A stretch of DNA of 17,142 nt from CAZIPZ01 sp964541075 (GTDB lineage Bacteria; Acidobacteriota; Terriglobia; 20CM-2-55-15). Within the stretch, counting starts at the first letter, position 1. Every line of letters begins with the position of its first letter. The notes under the pieces were generated by a model, which saw nothing but the letters and a program-made list of their open reading frames with translations, was not told the DNA's origin and ran no database searches. Shown piece by piece: positions 1-7,395 of this stretch. Both the position numbers and the translations under genes were made by a program. The DNA lies in contig CAZIPZ010000082.1 of NCBI GenBank assembly GCA_964541075.1, positions 1-17,142 of the forward strand, written 5' to 3'.

Positions 1-1504
1 TAAACGCGCGAGTGCTCAACCAGGACCGGCTTTCCGGCCGTTCGTCAAGATAGTCGCTGGCGGTGATGTCGATCCACGTTTTGTAGCCACGCCTTCTAAG
101 CTCACAGGTTTCATTTTGGAATTGATCCAGATCGTTATGGATTCTTCGCCATTCCGTCTGCCGGTTGAAATACTTAAACGCCCAGTTATCGGTTGTCAGA
201 GTCCTGTAATAGACAATGGAGTTTTTATCCCACACGGCATTCGCGCCCAGAGCGAGATCCACCGGAGGAGTTGCGCCCGATCGAGAGTAAGGATAAATCA
301 GGAAAGTGAAGTTGATCAGAAACACCACAGCGGCGAATCCGGCCAACGCATACGAATGGACGAGACGCTCCGAACGGAATCGAGCGATAACCGATCCCAG
401 CAGGCCGATGAACGCCGGCAAATAAAACATCCGGTAATATGGATACTCTGTCAGCCAGAACAGCAGGAAGATCATGAACACGCCGATCCAGACGCTTAGC
501 ATCACCGCATCAAGCCATTCGTAGGTCTCCTTGCCGGCCGCAGCCACACCGTCTTTGACAACCCCGATGCTTCGAGCAAGGTGCGCGAAAAAAAAACAGA
601 CACTGCCGATCAGCAGCAGCGACAAGAAGACCAGCGCAGGTGTTTCGAAGAAATCCAACGCCAGAGAAAAGCGTCCGCCGAAGAACAGCCGCACATTGCT
701 CTGGAGAGTGACCACTACTCCCCTCGCCAACGACGAGAATGCATATTCTTCCTTGCCGTTGGTCGTGATCCACAAAATGAATCTGCTCAGATCTGGGGCG
801 CGAATAATTTGGAACCAGACCCACATGTACGACGCAAGGACAGCAGAACCGCCAATCGCCGTAAACGTGAGCGCTTTACGGTTACGGTCCGGTTTCGACT
901 TCCAATGCGGACTTCGCCAGATCGCCACCACCGCAGGAATGTAAAAAAAGACCGCAATCTGATGAAGCAGGACGGCCATCGCCTGGATCAGCCCCACAAC
1001 GACCACGTTCGGCCGCTTGTGCGGCCGCGTGAGCAAGAAGTAAGCCAGCACCAGGCAAAACACACTCGGCACATACACATTGGCGTCCGTCGAGAACTTC
1101 CACCAGGTCGCTGAGAACGCGAAAATCAGCGTCAGGCAGAAGCGTGTGTAGATGTCGTCGGCCCATCGCTTAAGAATCTGAAACAGCAACAACGCCGAGA
1201 GTGCGCCCAGCACCTGATTGATCGCAACAAGGACCGCGAGAGCCCGCACGCCGGGAGCAACCAACAAGATCGATTGATAAATCAAATAACCGAAGTAGCT
1301 GTAACCGAGGTGGTTGGGGTTGAACAGAAACGGTTCAGCGCCGCGAGCATCCTCGATCGTCATCGCAAAGCCAACGCCGTCCCAGTAATGGTTCTTGGTG
1401 GGATACGCAAGGTACACGATCAGCACGAAGATTGTTAAACCGACTCCCGCTCTGACTTCGCGCCATCGTCCCGTGTTTAAAAACAATCGTGATAGGAATT
1501 CCAT
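1..1504 (-). CDS. GT-C-type membrane glycosyltransferase, partial (3' end outside window)
   Basis: The minus-strand frame is open from an ATG at 1504 to the left edge of the window, giving 501 codons without a stop. A ribosome site AGGA lies 7 nt before the ATG. The product is very hydrophobic, with roughly nine to eleven membrane segments up to about residue 410. A soluble, Trp/Tyr-rich tail follows and runs off the window. The first segment (about residues 17-34) is followed by a loop with YWDGVGF (Asp42) and then FNPNHLGYSYFG. An acidic residue in the first external loop is the usual catalytic feature of GT-C enzymes, which transfer sugars from polyprenyl-phosphate donors. This pattern fits the uncharacterised dolichyl-phosphate-mannose-like membrane proteins. 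Acceptor and donor cannot be told. It lies in the same direction as the leu operon but 365 nt downstream of it, so it probably has its own promoter. Confidence 0.75.
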   Translation of the reverse strand, partial: MEFLSRLFLNTGRWREVRAGVGLTIFVLIVYLAYPTKNHYWDGVGFAMTIEDARGAEPFLFNPNHLGYSYFGYLIYQSILLVAPGVRALAVLVAINQVLGALSALLLFQILKRWADDIYTRFCLTLIFAFSATWWKFSTDANVYVPSVFCLVLAYFLLTRPHKRPNVVVVGLIQAMAVLLHQIAVFFYIPAVVAIWRSPHWKSKPDRNRKALTFTAIGGSAVLASYMWVWFQIIRAPDLSRFILWITTNGKEEYAFSSLARGVVVTLQSNVRLFFGGRFSLALDFFETPALVFLSLLLIGSVCFFFAHLARSIGVVKDGVAAAGKETYEWLDAVMLSVWIGVFMIFLLFWLTEYPYYRMFYLPAFIGLLGSVIARFRSERLVHSYALAGFAAVVFLINFTFLIYPYSRSGATPPVDLALGANAVWDKNSIVYYRTLTTDNWAFKYFNRQTEWRRIHNDLDQFQNETCELRRRGYKTWIDITASDYLDERPESRSWLSTRAF

Positions 1505-1869
1505 GAGTCCGTCCTGGATGTTGGTGAATTCCAATAAGCGGCCGGAATGACAAGGGACGTAAACTTCCGAGCTCGCTCCTCAATTGGCGATGCGTGGGTC
1601 TATAGAAGCCGGGCGCAAAAGAGATCTATCGGATTCGGATCCGAAATTGGAGGGAAATGTTGGAGATTCTGAGCCCGAACGGACGGGTTCGTCCAAATGC
1701 AGGGGATGGTCGCTACTGGGTTCAATACGTCACCCATAGACAACCCGGAAGCCCGCGCAGCAATCGCAACAATCGCAGCGACAACACCGCGGCCCGTGCT
1801 CAGGGGGGAGAGCATGCGCACGTGTTTAAACCGCCCGGAACCTCCCAGTCAAGGACTTTCTTGACTCCA
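1505..1869. other. Intergenic region between glycosyltransferase gene and leuD
   Basis: No convincing gene is visible in these 365 nt. The longest ORFs on either strand (about 73-82 codons) use weak starts, have no ribosome site and show no family motif. Five nt after the leuD stop is an inverted repeat GTCAAG-6 nt-CTTGAC (1848-1865). It could form a 6-bp hairpin at the operon end, but it lacks a following T-run, so I do not call it a terminator. Confidence 0.55.
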
Positions 1870-2388
1870 TCAAGGATTGTTTCGTTCAAAGGCCTCAATA
1901 TCTGAGTCGTGTTTGAGTATGTAACCCAGCTCGTCGAGATTTTCGAGCAAACAGGTTTTGGAGAAGGAATCGATTGGAAAGGTCACCGTGGGGCCGTTTT
2001 CGATTGCGAGAGTTTGAGCGTCTAGGTCGACGCTCAGCATTACGCCGGGCCGGAGAGAGTGATGAATATTTTCTTCCACGGTGATAGGGAGCAGACCATT
2101 TTTCAAAGCGTTCTGACGGAATATGTCGGCAAAACCGGTAGATACGACCGCCCGATATCCAAAATCCATGAGAGCCCATACAGCGTGTTCGCGGGAGCTG
2201 CCGCAGCCAAAATTATTTCCAGCCACCAGAATCTTTGGTCCGCGCTCGCCTCGAAGCTCCGGCCGATCGGCGAAGAGGTGCTCGCCGATGCCGACTTTGT
2301 CCGTCACCTTGAGGAACCGGGCCGGAATGATCTGATCCGTGTCGATGTTTTCTTGAGCAACGTAGGCAGCCTTGGATGAAAACTTCAT
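1870..2388 (-). CDS. leuD: 3-isopropylmalate dehydratase small subunit (LeuD)
   Basis: Small subunit of isopropylmalate isomerase, which with LeuC converts 2-isopropylmalate to 3-isopropylmalate in the cytoplasm. The 172-residue product shows the swivelling-domain signatures NIDTDQIIPARFL (residues 14-26) and GNNFGCGSSREHAVWAL (58-73), then GFADIFRQNALKNGLLPI (85-102). It is shorter than the roughly 200-residue E. coli LeuD, with a clipped N-terminus. The chosen start is the ATG at 2388, which has GGAG 6 nt before it and lies 1 nt past the leuC stop. An in-frame TTG at 2400 would add four residues but lies inside leuC and has no better ribosome site. It is the last gene of the leu operon, and the spacing suggests coupled translation and a 1:1 ratio with LeuC. 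Confidence 0.97.
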   Translation of the reverse strand: MKFSSKAAYVAQENIDTDQIIPARFLKVTDKVGIGEHLFADRPELRGERGPKILVAGNNFGCGSSREHAVWALMDFGYRAVVSTGFADIFRQNALKNGLLPITVEENIHHSLRPGVMLSVDLDAQTLAIENGPTVTFPIDSFSKTCLLENLDELGYILKHDSDIEAFERNNP

Positions 2389-2389
2389 A

Positions 2390-3769
2390 TCACGCTCCAA
2401 AACGCCGCGGGTCGGCGATCCGTCCTTCGACTGCGCTTGCAGCGGCCGTTAAAGGCGAGGCCAGGAAGGTTCGGCCGCCCCTCCCTTGCCGCCCTTCGAA
2501 GTTCCGATTGCTGGTGCTTACCGCAGTCTGGCCCGGTTGAATCTGGTCGCCGTTCATTGCAATGCACATGCTGCAGCCGGCCTCGCGCCATTCGGCGCCG
2601 GCCTCTTTGAAAATACGATCGAGCCCTTCGGCTTCCGCCTGGCGCTTCACCTGGTAGGATCCCGGTACAACCAGAACTCGCGTAGATGGATTCACTTTGC
2701 GTCCCTTCATCACGCCCGCTGCATGGCGAAGATCCGACAGCCGCCCGTTCGTGCAGCTTCCGATAAAAACGACATCCACCGGACGTCCAAGCAGCGCATC
2801 GCCCGGTTCGAGGGCCATGTAGTGCAGCGCCGCTCGATCGGCCGCATTTGCAGGCATCGGGACGCGACCTGTTAACGGAACACCCATACCCGGATTCGTT
2901 CCGTAGGTGATCATCGGCTCCAACGAAGACGCATCGATGTCGATCGTGCGATCGTAACGCGCCGAGCCGTCGCTCGGCAGCTTCTTCCAGCGGGCGAGAG
3001 CTTCGTCCCACGCTTTCCCTTTCGGAGCGAATTCCCTTCCTGCCAGGTACTGGAACGTCGTGTCGTCGGGAGCAACCAGCCCGGCCCGCGCCCCACCCTC
3101 AATCGACATGTTGCAAATTGTCATTCGCGCTTCCATGTCGATGGATCGAATCGCTGAGCCTTTGTACTCGAACACAAAACCCGTGCCGCCGCCTGTCCCG
3201 ATCTTTGCGATAAGAGCAAGGATCATGTCTTTCGCCGTAACACCTCGTTGAAGCGTCCCATCGAAATTCACCGCAAAATTCTTGGACTTCCTGGCAAGCA
3301 GGCACTGCGTCGCCAGAACCTGTTCCACTTCTGTGGTGCCAATGCCGAAAGCGAGCGCGCCCAGAGCGCCATGCGTGGATGTGTGACTGTCGCCGCAAAC
3401 GATTGTCCGACCCGGTTGAGTGAGTCCAAGTTCGGGACCGATCACGTGGACGATCCCTTGATGCGGACTGTCGAGGCCAAAGAGACGAACTCCAAATTGC
3501 GAGCAATTCGCTTCGAGTTGCCGCACCTGCTTGGCCGCCTGCTCATCGAATCCGTCCAGCGACCGGCTGATCGTAGGAATCGAGTGATCCATGGTGGCGA
3601 CGGTGCGGTCGGCGCGCCGAACCTTCAGGCCGCGGCGGCGCAAACCCTCAAAGGCCTGCGGCGATGTGACCTCGTGAACGAGGTGAAGATCGACATAAAG
3701 GATGGCCGGAGCATCCGTCTCGGTTTTGACGAGATGGCTCTCCCAGATCTTGTCGTACAGTGTTTTCAT
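2390..3769 (-). CDS. leuC: 3-isopropylmalate dehydratase large subunit (LeuC)
   Basis: Catalytic [4Fe-4S] subunit of isopropylmalate isomerase (aconitase superfamily). The 459 residues are full length for the bacterial type (about 465). The three cluster ligands are visible as Cys339 in FIGSCTNGRL and Cys399/Cys402 in AGCSMC, with the same 60 and 3 residue spacing as in E. coli LeuC. Other signatures are MDHSIPT (60-66), CGDSHTSTHGALGALAFGIG (125-144) and STSNRNFEGRQG (418-429). The N-terminus begins with TLYDKIWESHLV, as in the family. Translation starts at the ATG at 3769, 17 nt after the leuB stop, with a modest AGGGA ribosome site. It is the fourth gene of tetR-leuABCD and sits directly before leuD, its partner. 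Confidence 0.98.
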   Translation of the reverse strand: MKTLYDKIWESHLVKTETDAPAILYVDLHLVHEVTSPQAFEGLRRRGLKVRRADRTVATMDHSIPTISRSLDGFDEQAAKQVRQLEANCSQFGVRLFGLDSPHQGIVHVIGPELGLTQPGRTIVCGDSHTSTHGALGALAFGIGTTEVEQVLATQCLLARKSKNFAVNFDGTLQRGVTAKDMILALIAKIGTGGGTGFVFEYKGSAIRSIDMEARMTICNMSIEGGARAGLVAPDDTTFQYLAGREFAPKGKAWDEALARWKKLPSDGSARYDRTIDIDASSLEPMITYGTNPGMGVPLTGRVPMPANAADRAALHYMALEPGDALLGRPVDVVFIGSCTNGRLSDLRHAAGVMKGRKVNPSTRVLVVPGSYQVKRQAEAEGLDRIFKEAGAEWREAGCSMCIAMNGDQIQPGQTAVSTSNRNFEGRQGRGGRTFLASPLTAAASAVEGRIADPRRFGA

Positions 3770-3786
3770 AAATCCCTAGGAAAGAA

Positions 3787-4878
3787 CTACGTGGCGTCGG
3801 GCATCCGAATGAAGTCGGCCACAAGCTCGCCCATTTCCTTCGTTGAAACGATGCGCTCTTTCGCCTTGCCCCGAGGTTTGCGGCTCTTGAGATCTGCGCT
3901 GCGGTAACCGCTGCTCAACACTCTCACGATAGCACGTTCGACCTTCGTCGCCTCCCTGCTTAAATGGAGCGAGTGCTCCAGGAGCATTGCGGCCGACGAA
4001 ATTGCTCCGAGGGGATTGGCAATTCCCTTCCCGGCAATGTCGGGCGCGGAGCCATGGACCGGTTCATACAAGCCAACCTTTCCTCCAATGCTCGCCGATG
4101 GCAGCAGACCAAGACTTCCGGCAAGCATCGCAGCTTCGTCGCTCAAAATGTCTCCGAACATGTTATTGGTGACGATCACGTCGAACTGGAGGGGCTTCGC
4201 TATGATCTGCATGGCGCAGTTGTCGACATACATGTTTTCGAAAGCGACATCGGAATAGTCCTTGGCGACTTGAGCAACGGTTTCGCGCCAGAGCATGGAC
4301 GACTCGAGCACGTTGGCTTTGTCAACCGAAGTCACCTTTCGCCGGCGATGGCGAGCGAGGTCAAAGGCGATGCGGCTTACACGCCGCACTTCGTCCTCAG
4401 TGTAGACCTCTGTGTTGAAGGCGCGTCCGTTTTCCACTCCTCGCGGCGCTCCAAAATAAATGCCGCCCAGAAGTTCGCGCACAATCATCATGTCGACGCC
4501 ATTGACGGTCTCGCGACGAAGCGGAGAACTGTCGATCAAAGCCTCCGTCACACTGACGGGACGTAGATTGGCGAAATTGCCGAGAAAAAAACGAAGATCA
4601 AGCAGACCGCGTTCCGGACGTTTTGGAGGAGGCAGGTGATCGCACCTCGGATGACCAACGGCCCCCAAGAGCACAGCCTTGGATGTCGAGCAGATTTCCT
4701 GTGTGGCCTCTGGAAAAGGCTGGCCGTGGCGGTCAATCGCTATCGCGCCGATGTCTCCCTCGACGAACTCGAAGCTATGGTTGTGTTCCGACGCAATGAC
4801 TTCCAGGACCCGTCGTGCTTCGCGAAGCACTTCCGGACCAATGCCGTCACCTGGCAGAAACGCAATTCGCGCTTTCAT
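3787..4878 (-). CDS. leuB: 3-isopropylmalate dehydrogenase (LeuB)
   Basis: NAD-dependent oxidative decarboxylation of 3-isopropylmalate to 2-ketoisocaproate (via 2-isopropyl-3-oxosuccinate), in the cytoplasm. The 363-residue product starts at the ATG at 4878, giving the standard N-terminus with LPGDGIGPEV. Visible active-site elements are the arginine-rich RFFLGNFANLRPV region (96-108), VRELLGGIYFG with Tyr141, VDKANV with Lys187, YVDN with Asp219, and FGDILSDEA with Asp243 and Asp247. The NAD-binding signature GSAPDIAGKGIANPLG lies at 276-291. The C-terminal loop between SADL and VSTKEMG is a little longer and more basic than usual. The start lies 32 nt inside the end of leuA, so the two genes overlap and are probably coupled. 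An in-frame ORF extends 18 codons further upstream, but that part is only leuA read in another frame. Confidence 0.97.
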   Translation of the reverse strand: MKARIAFLPGDGIGPEVLREARRVLEVIASEHNHSFEFVEGDIGAIAIDRHGQPFPEATQEICSTSKAVLLGAVGHPRCDHLPPPKRPERGLLDLRFFLGNFANLRPVSVTEALIDSSPLRRETVNGVDMMIVRELLGGIYFGAPRGVENGRAFNTEVYTEDEVRRVSRIAFDLARHRRRKVTSVDKANVLESSMLWRETVAQVAKDYSDVAFENMYVDNCAMQIIAKPLQFDVIVTNNMFGDILSDEAAMLAGSLGLLPSASIGGKVGLYEPVHGSAPDIAGKGIANPLGAISSAAMLLEHSLHLSREATKVERAIVRVLSSGYRSADLKSRKPRGKAKERIVSTKEMGELVADFIRMPDAT

Positions 4879-6010
4879 GGATTCGAATGAGGTCCTGGTC
4901 TTCCACCGTCTTCCGGCGGTCCGCAATTTCAAGAAATTTGACGTACGCGCGCTGCAGCTCTTCGCGGGTCAGCGTGTAACCGATTTCCTTGTAGCGCGCC
5001 TCGAGGGCGTGTCTACCCGAATGCTTGCCTAAAACGATCTGGCTCCGCTTCACTCCGACGCGGTCGGGCGACATGATCTCATAAGTGATGGGCGCTTTCA
5101 GCATTCCATCCTGATGGATGCCGGCTTCGTGAGCGAAAGCGTTGTCGCCAACGATGGCCTTGTTCACCTGGACAGCCTTGCCTGTGAGCTTTGTCAGCAG
5201 CTGGCTCGTCCGATAAAGCTCCTCGGTCTTTATACCAGTCGTCGCGTCAAAATAGCGCTTCCGAACATCAATCGCCATGACGACCTCTTCCAGCGCAGCG
5301 TTGCCGGCCCGCTCACCGATTCCATTGATCGCACATTCAATCTGACCCGCGCCGTTTTCGATTCCAGCCAAACTGTTGGCCGCAGCAAGGCCAAGATCGT
5401 CGTGACAATGTGTGCTGATGGTGACGCCATCGAGATTCTGAATTCTTTCGCGGAGCGCTCGAATAAGCTGCCCGTATTCGACAGGAGTTGCATAGCCGAC
5501 CGTGTCCGGAACATTAATGATGCGCGCCCCCGCTCCAATCACCGCCTCGAAAACCGTACAGAGATAGTCGATCTCGGTCCGCCCGGCGTCTTCCGCGGAG
5601 AATTCAACTTCATTACAAAGGCGGCGCGCCCTCTCGACCCCCTTCACGGCGATCTCCAGAGCCTCTTCTCGACTCTTGTTCAGCTTATGCTTGAGATGGA
5701 TGTCGCTCGTGGCCAGGAAGGTATGTATCCGCGGTTTCGCCGCGCCTTCAAGCGCCTGCCAGCATCGATCAATATCTGCGGGAACCGCACGGGCGAGGCC
5801 CGCTATGGTTATGCCGCGGATCTCGGCGGCGATGCGTTTCACCGCCTCGAAGTCCCCTTCGGAGGCAATCGGAAAACCCGCCTCGATAATGTCCACTTGC
5901 AACTTCTCAAGCTGCCTTGCAAATTCCAGCTTCTCCTCGACGTTCATGCTGAAGCCCGGTGCTTGTTCCCCGTCTCTCAACGTGGTGTCGAAAATTGCGA
6001 TTCGGTTCAT
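4847..6010 (-). CDS. leuA: 2-isopropylmalate synthase, short form without regulatory domain (LeuA)
   Basis: Condenses acetyl-CoA with 2-ketoisovalerate, the first committed step of leucine synthesis. The TIM-barrel domain is clear: FDTTLRDGEQAPGFSM (7-22) with metal ligand Asp8 and catalytic Arg12, STHCHDDLGLAAANS with His201/His203, GIGERAGNAALEEV with Asn237, and the subdomain motif AFAHEAGIHQDG (291-302). The protein stops at residue 387, just after the helical subdomains. Full-length bacterial LeuA has over 500 residues because of a C-terminal leucine-binding dimer domain, which is absent here. leuB starts before leuA ends, so there is no room for it. The ATG at 6010 forms an ATGA overlap with the tetR stop and has a strong AGGGAGG site 5 nt upstream. 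Homocitrate or citramalate synthase is possible from the fold alone, but the leuBCD context favours LeuA. Confidence 0.95.
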   Translation of the reverse strand: MNRIAIFDTTLRDGEQAPGFSMNVEEKLEFARQLEKLQVDIIEAGFPIASEGDFEAVKRIAAEIRGITIAGLARAVPADIDRCWQALEGAAKPRIHTFLATSDIHLKHKLNKSREEALEIAVKGVERARRLCNEVEFSAEDAGRTEIDYLCTVFEAVIGAGARIINVPDTVGYATPVEYGQLIRALRERIQNLDGVTISTHCHDDLGLAAANSLAGIENGAGQIECAINGIGERAGNAALEEVVMAIDVRKRYFDATTGIKTEELYRTSQLLTKLTGKAVQVNKAIVGDNAFAHEAGIHQDGMLKAPITYEIMSPDRVGVKRSQIVLGKHSGRHALEARYKEIGYTLTREELQRAYVKFLEIADRRKTVEDQDLIRIHESANCVSAR

Positions 6011-6606
6011 CGACGCCTCCCTAAAATCCCTTGAAGGAAAATCTGCTGAAAGTTTCTTATGATTTCTTCGCATCGGATCGGTCCCGACGCTTTGTACCAC
6101 TGATACGTCCAGTTCAACATCCCAAGCAGCGAGAAGGCGGCAAGCTTCGGATTGACATCGTCGATGCCGTTCTTCCGCAACACTTCGGCGATGAGGTCCG
6201 TCGTCATCCGGACATATTCCTTTTTTCTGCGATTGATCTTGGCCCGATCCGACTTCGAAAGGGTCTTGCATTCGTGCAGCAGGCCCGTGACCTGAAGATT
6301 CCGCTCCTCCAATACCAGGCGCAGATGAAGATCGATCATCGCGCAAAGCCGCTCTTCAGGATCTTCAATCCGTTTCAGGGGATCGACCACATAGGATTGT
6401 GTGAGATCCAACCCGTAATCGAGAACCGTGTAGAGCAATCCTTCCTTGCTTGGAATGTGATGATAAAGGCCGGCTTTTGTGAGACCTGCGGCGCTGGCGA
6501 CGTCGCTCATCGAAGTGTTGTCGTAGCCTTTGCGGTGAAATACCTCAGCCGCCACTTCATATACCCGGCTTCGCGCCGTCGCTTCCCTTGAACGCATCTT
6601 CAACAT
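6007..6606 (-). CDS. TetR/AcrR-family regulator heading the leu operon
   Basis: A 199-residue TetR-type repressor. The N-terminal DNA-binding domain spans about residues 8-60, with the helix-turn-helix TSMSDVASAAGLTKAGLYHH (31-50) followed by PSKEGLL. The C-terminal half ends with a LLGMLNWTYQWY segment and a glycine-containing final helix, resembling the KstR2/FadR-type ligand domain, members of which sense acyl-CoA esters. This suggests, but does not prove, an acyl-CoA effector. The ATG at 6606 is used; an ATG three codons later is an alternative. Its stop overlaps the leuA start as ATGA, so regulator and pathway are coupled in translation. The palindrome at 6621-6642 just upstream is the obvious operator, so the protein probably represses its own operon. 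Confidence 0.93.
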   Translation of the reverse strand: MLKMRSREATARSRVYEVAAEVFHRKGYDNTSMSDVASAAGLTKAGLYHHIPSKEGLLYTVLDYGLDLTQSYVVDPLKRIEDPEERLCAMIDLHLRLVLEERNLQVTGLLHECKTLSKSDRAKINRRKKEYVRMTTDLIAEVLRKNGIDDVNPKLAAFSLLGMLNWTYQWYKASGPIRCEEIIRNFQQIFLQGILGRRR

Positions 6607-6620
6607 GAAAAGTATCCGCC

Positions 6621-6642
6621 ACCTACCGACCGATCGGTAGGT
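6621..6642. promoter_or_regulatory. Palindromic operator, probably for the adjacent TetR-family protein
   Basis: Perfect inverted repeat with 9-bp arms ACCTACCGA and TCGGTAGGT around a 4-nt centre. It has the size and symmetry of TetR-family operators and lies 15 nt upstream of the tetR start codon. It overlaps the predicted -10 element and transcription start, so bound repressor would block RNA polymerase. I saw no second copy in the window. Confidence 0.75.
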
Positions 6643-6667
6643 TAATGCAGGTGCGACCCTCAGTCAA
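6639..6667 (-). promoter_or_regulatory. Predicted sigma-70 promoter of tetR-leuABCD
   Basis: Read on the minus strand, TTGACT (6667-6662, five of six matches to TTGACA) is followed by a 17-nt spacer and TAACCT (6644-6639, three of six matches to TATAAT). Transcription would begin near 6632, inside the operator and about 26 nt before the tetR ATG. That leader is too short for a leucine attenuator peptide or a T-box. The weak -10 makes this a moderate prediction. Confidence 0.5.
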
Positions 6668-6803
6668 CGGAAATGTGCCTGCATGCTCCCATTTCCCAAA
6701 TGAAAAATGCGAAATTGATGGTTGATGACCATTAGCCAATGAAAAACACCAACTTTTCAATAGCCGACATTCATTTCTCATCGCTGGAAAAAAAACAGCG
6801 AAA

Positions 6804-6821
6804 TGTGAAATTTTCCTCACA
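6804..6821. repeat. Inverted repeat upstream of the sigma factor gene
   Basis: TGTGA (6804-6808) and TCACA (6817-6821) form a perfect inverted repeat with an 8-nt centre, 22 nt before the sigma gene start. The half-sites match those of CRP/FNR-family operators, but the spacing is 2 nt wider than the usual CRP site. Just upstream, CGCTG and CAGCG (6782-6800) flank an A-rich loop and could form a second small hairpin. A role in control of the sigma gene is possible. Confidence 0.3.
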
Positions 6822-6843
6822 CCTCATACGTATAGGTCATTAC

Positions 6844-7395
6844 ATGCCGCTGGAAACGACAATAACGGGGCTATGGAATTTTGACGACATCTACAGGACG
6901 CATTATCGGCGGGTCTACACTCTTTGCCGCTATCTCCTCCGCTCGCCGGATGCCGCAGAGGATGCCGCCCAAGAGGTTTTCCTGCGCGTTCAACGCGATC
7001 TCTCGGCATACGACCGTGCGCTTCCCTTTTCGAGTTGGCTGCTGTCAATCGCAAGTCACTATTGCATAGACGTTTTACGGAAACGCGGCGTGGAAACCCG
7101 GCTGTTTGCAAATGAAGCCGCGGAAGACTTTGAGCCAGCTTTCAGCGGTCCCAATCCGCTCGCCGAAATCCTCAGCGAAGAACAGGATAAGAAGATACGC
7201 ACGCATCTGGCGGCGCTTCCTGACCGGTTTCGTGTGCCGCTCGTTCTAGCCTATTACAACGAACTCCGTTACGACGAAATCGCCGCAACGCTGGGCCTGA
7301 AGAAAGCCCAGGTGGCAACCCTAATTTTCCGCGCGAAGCAGCACTTACGAAGAATGCTCGCATCCGAGGAGACTAAACGTGGCTTGTCTTCATGA
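6844..7395 (+). CDS. ECF-like RNA polymerase sigma factor
   Basis: A 183-residue sigma-70 family protein containing only regions 2 and 4, as in extracytoplasmic-function sigma factors. Region 2 spans about residues 12-80: FDDIYRTHYRRVYTLCRYLL, then AAEDAAQEVFLRV for core binding, then PFSSWLLSIASHYCIDVLRK for -10 recognition. Region 4 spans about 112-172, with LPDRFRVPLVLAYYNELRYDEIAATLGL and the recognition helix KKAQVATLIFRAKQHLRRML. The ATG at 6844 is chosen because the frame upstream (to 6739) encodes a non-family segment; an AGG lies 9 nt before it. The next gene, starting 17 nt before this stop, carries an anti-sigma zinc finger and is its likely inhibitor. It is divergent from tetR-leu. 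I found no convincing auto-regulated promoter. Confidence 0.92.
   Translation: MPLETTITGLWNFDDIYRTHYRRVYTLCRYLLRSPDAAEDAAQEVFLRVQRDLSAYDRALPFSSWLLSIASHYCIDVLRKRGVETRLFANEAAEDFEPAFSGPNPLAEILSEEQDKKIRTHLAALPDRFRVPLVLAYYNELRYDEIAATLGLKKAQVATLIFRAKQHLRRMLASEETKRGLSS

Noticed and set aside
116..1114. Several plus-strand ORFs of 127-177 codons at the left edge
   Set aside because: They are antisense to one continuous minus-strand membrane protein frame running from 1504 off the edge.
1600..1821. 73-codon minus-strand ORF between glycosyltransferase gene and leuD
   Set aside because: GTG start without a ribosome site and no recognisable motif; the composition looks like chance.
4879..4932. 18-codon N-terminal extension of leuB
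   Set aside because: It lies inside leuA, has no ribosome site and precedes the standard LPGDGIG start.
5114..6034. 306-codon plus-strand ORF
   Set aside because: Antisense to leuA, whose motifs are unmistakable; long antisense frames are expected in this base composition.
6011..6346. 112-codon N-terminal extension of leuA
   Set aside because: It is the tetR gene read in another frame; the family N-terminus and a strong ribosome site are at 6010.
6607..6660. Leucine leader peptide, T-box or riboswitch for the leu operon
   Set aside because: The predicted leader is only about 26 nt, with no run of Leu codons and no stem-loop series.
6739..6843. 35-codon N-terminal extension of the sigma factor
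   Set aside because: The extra part is AT-rich, unlike any sigma region, and includes the intergenic inverted repeats.
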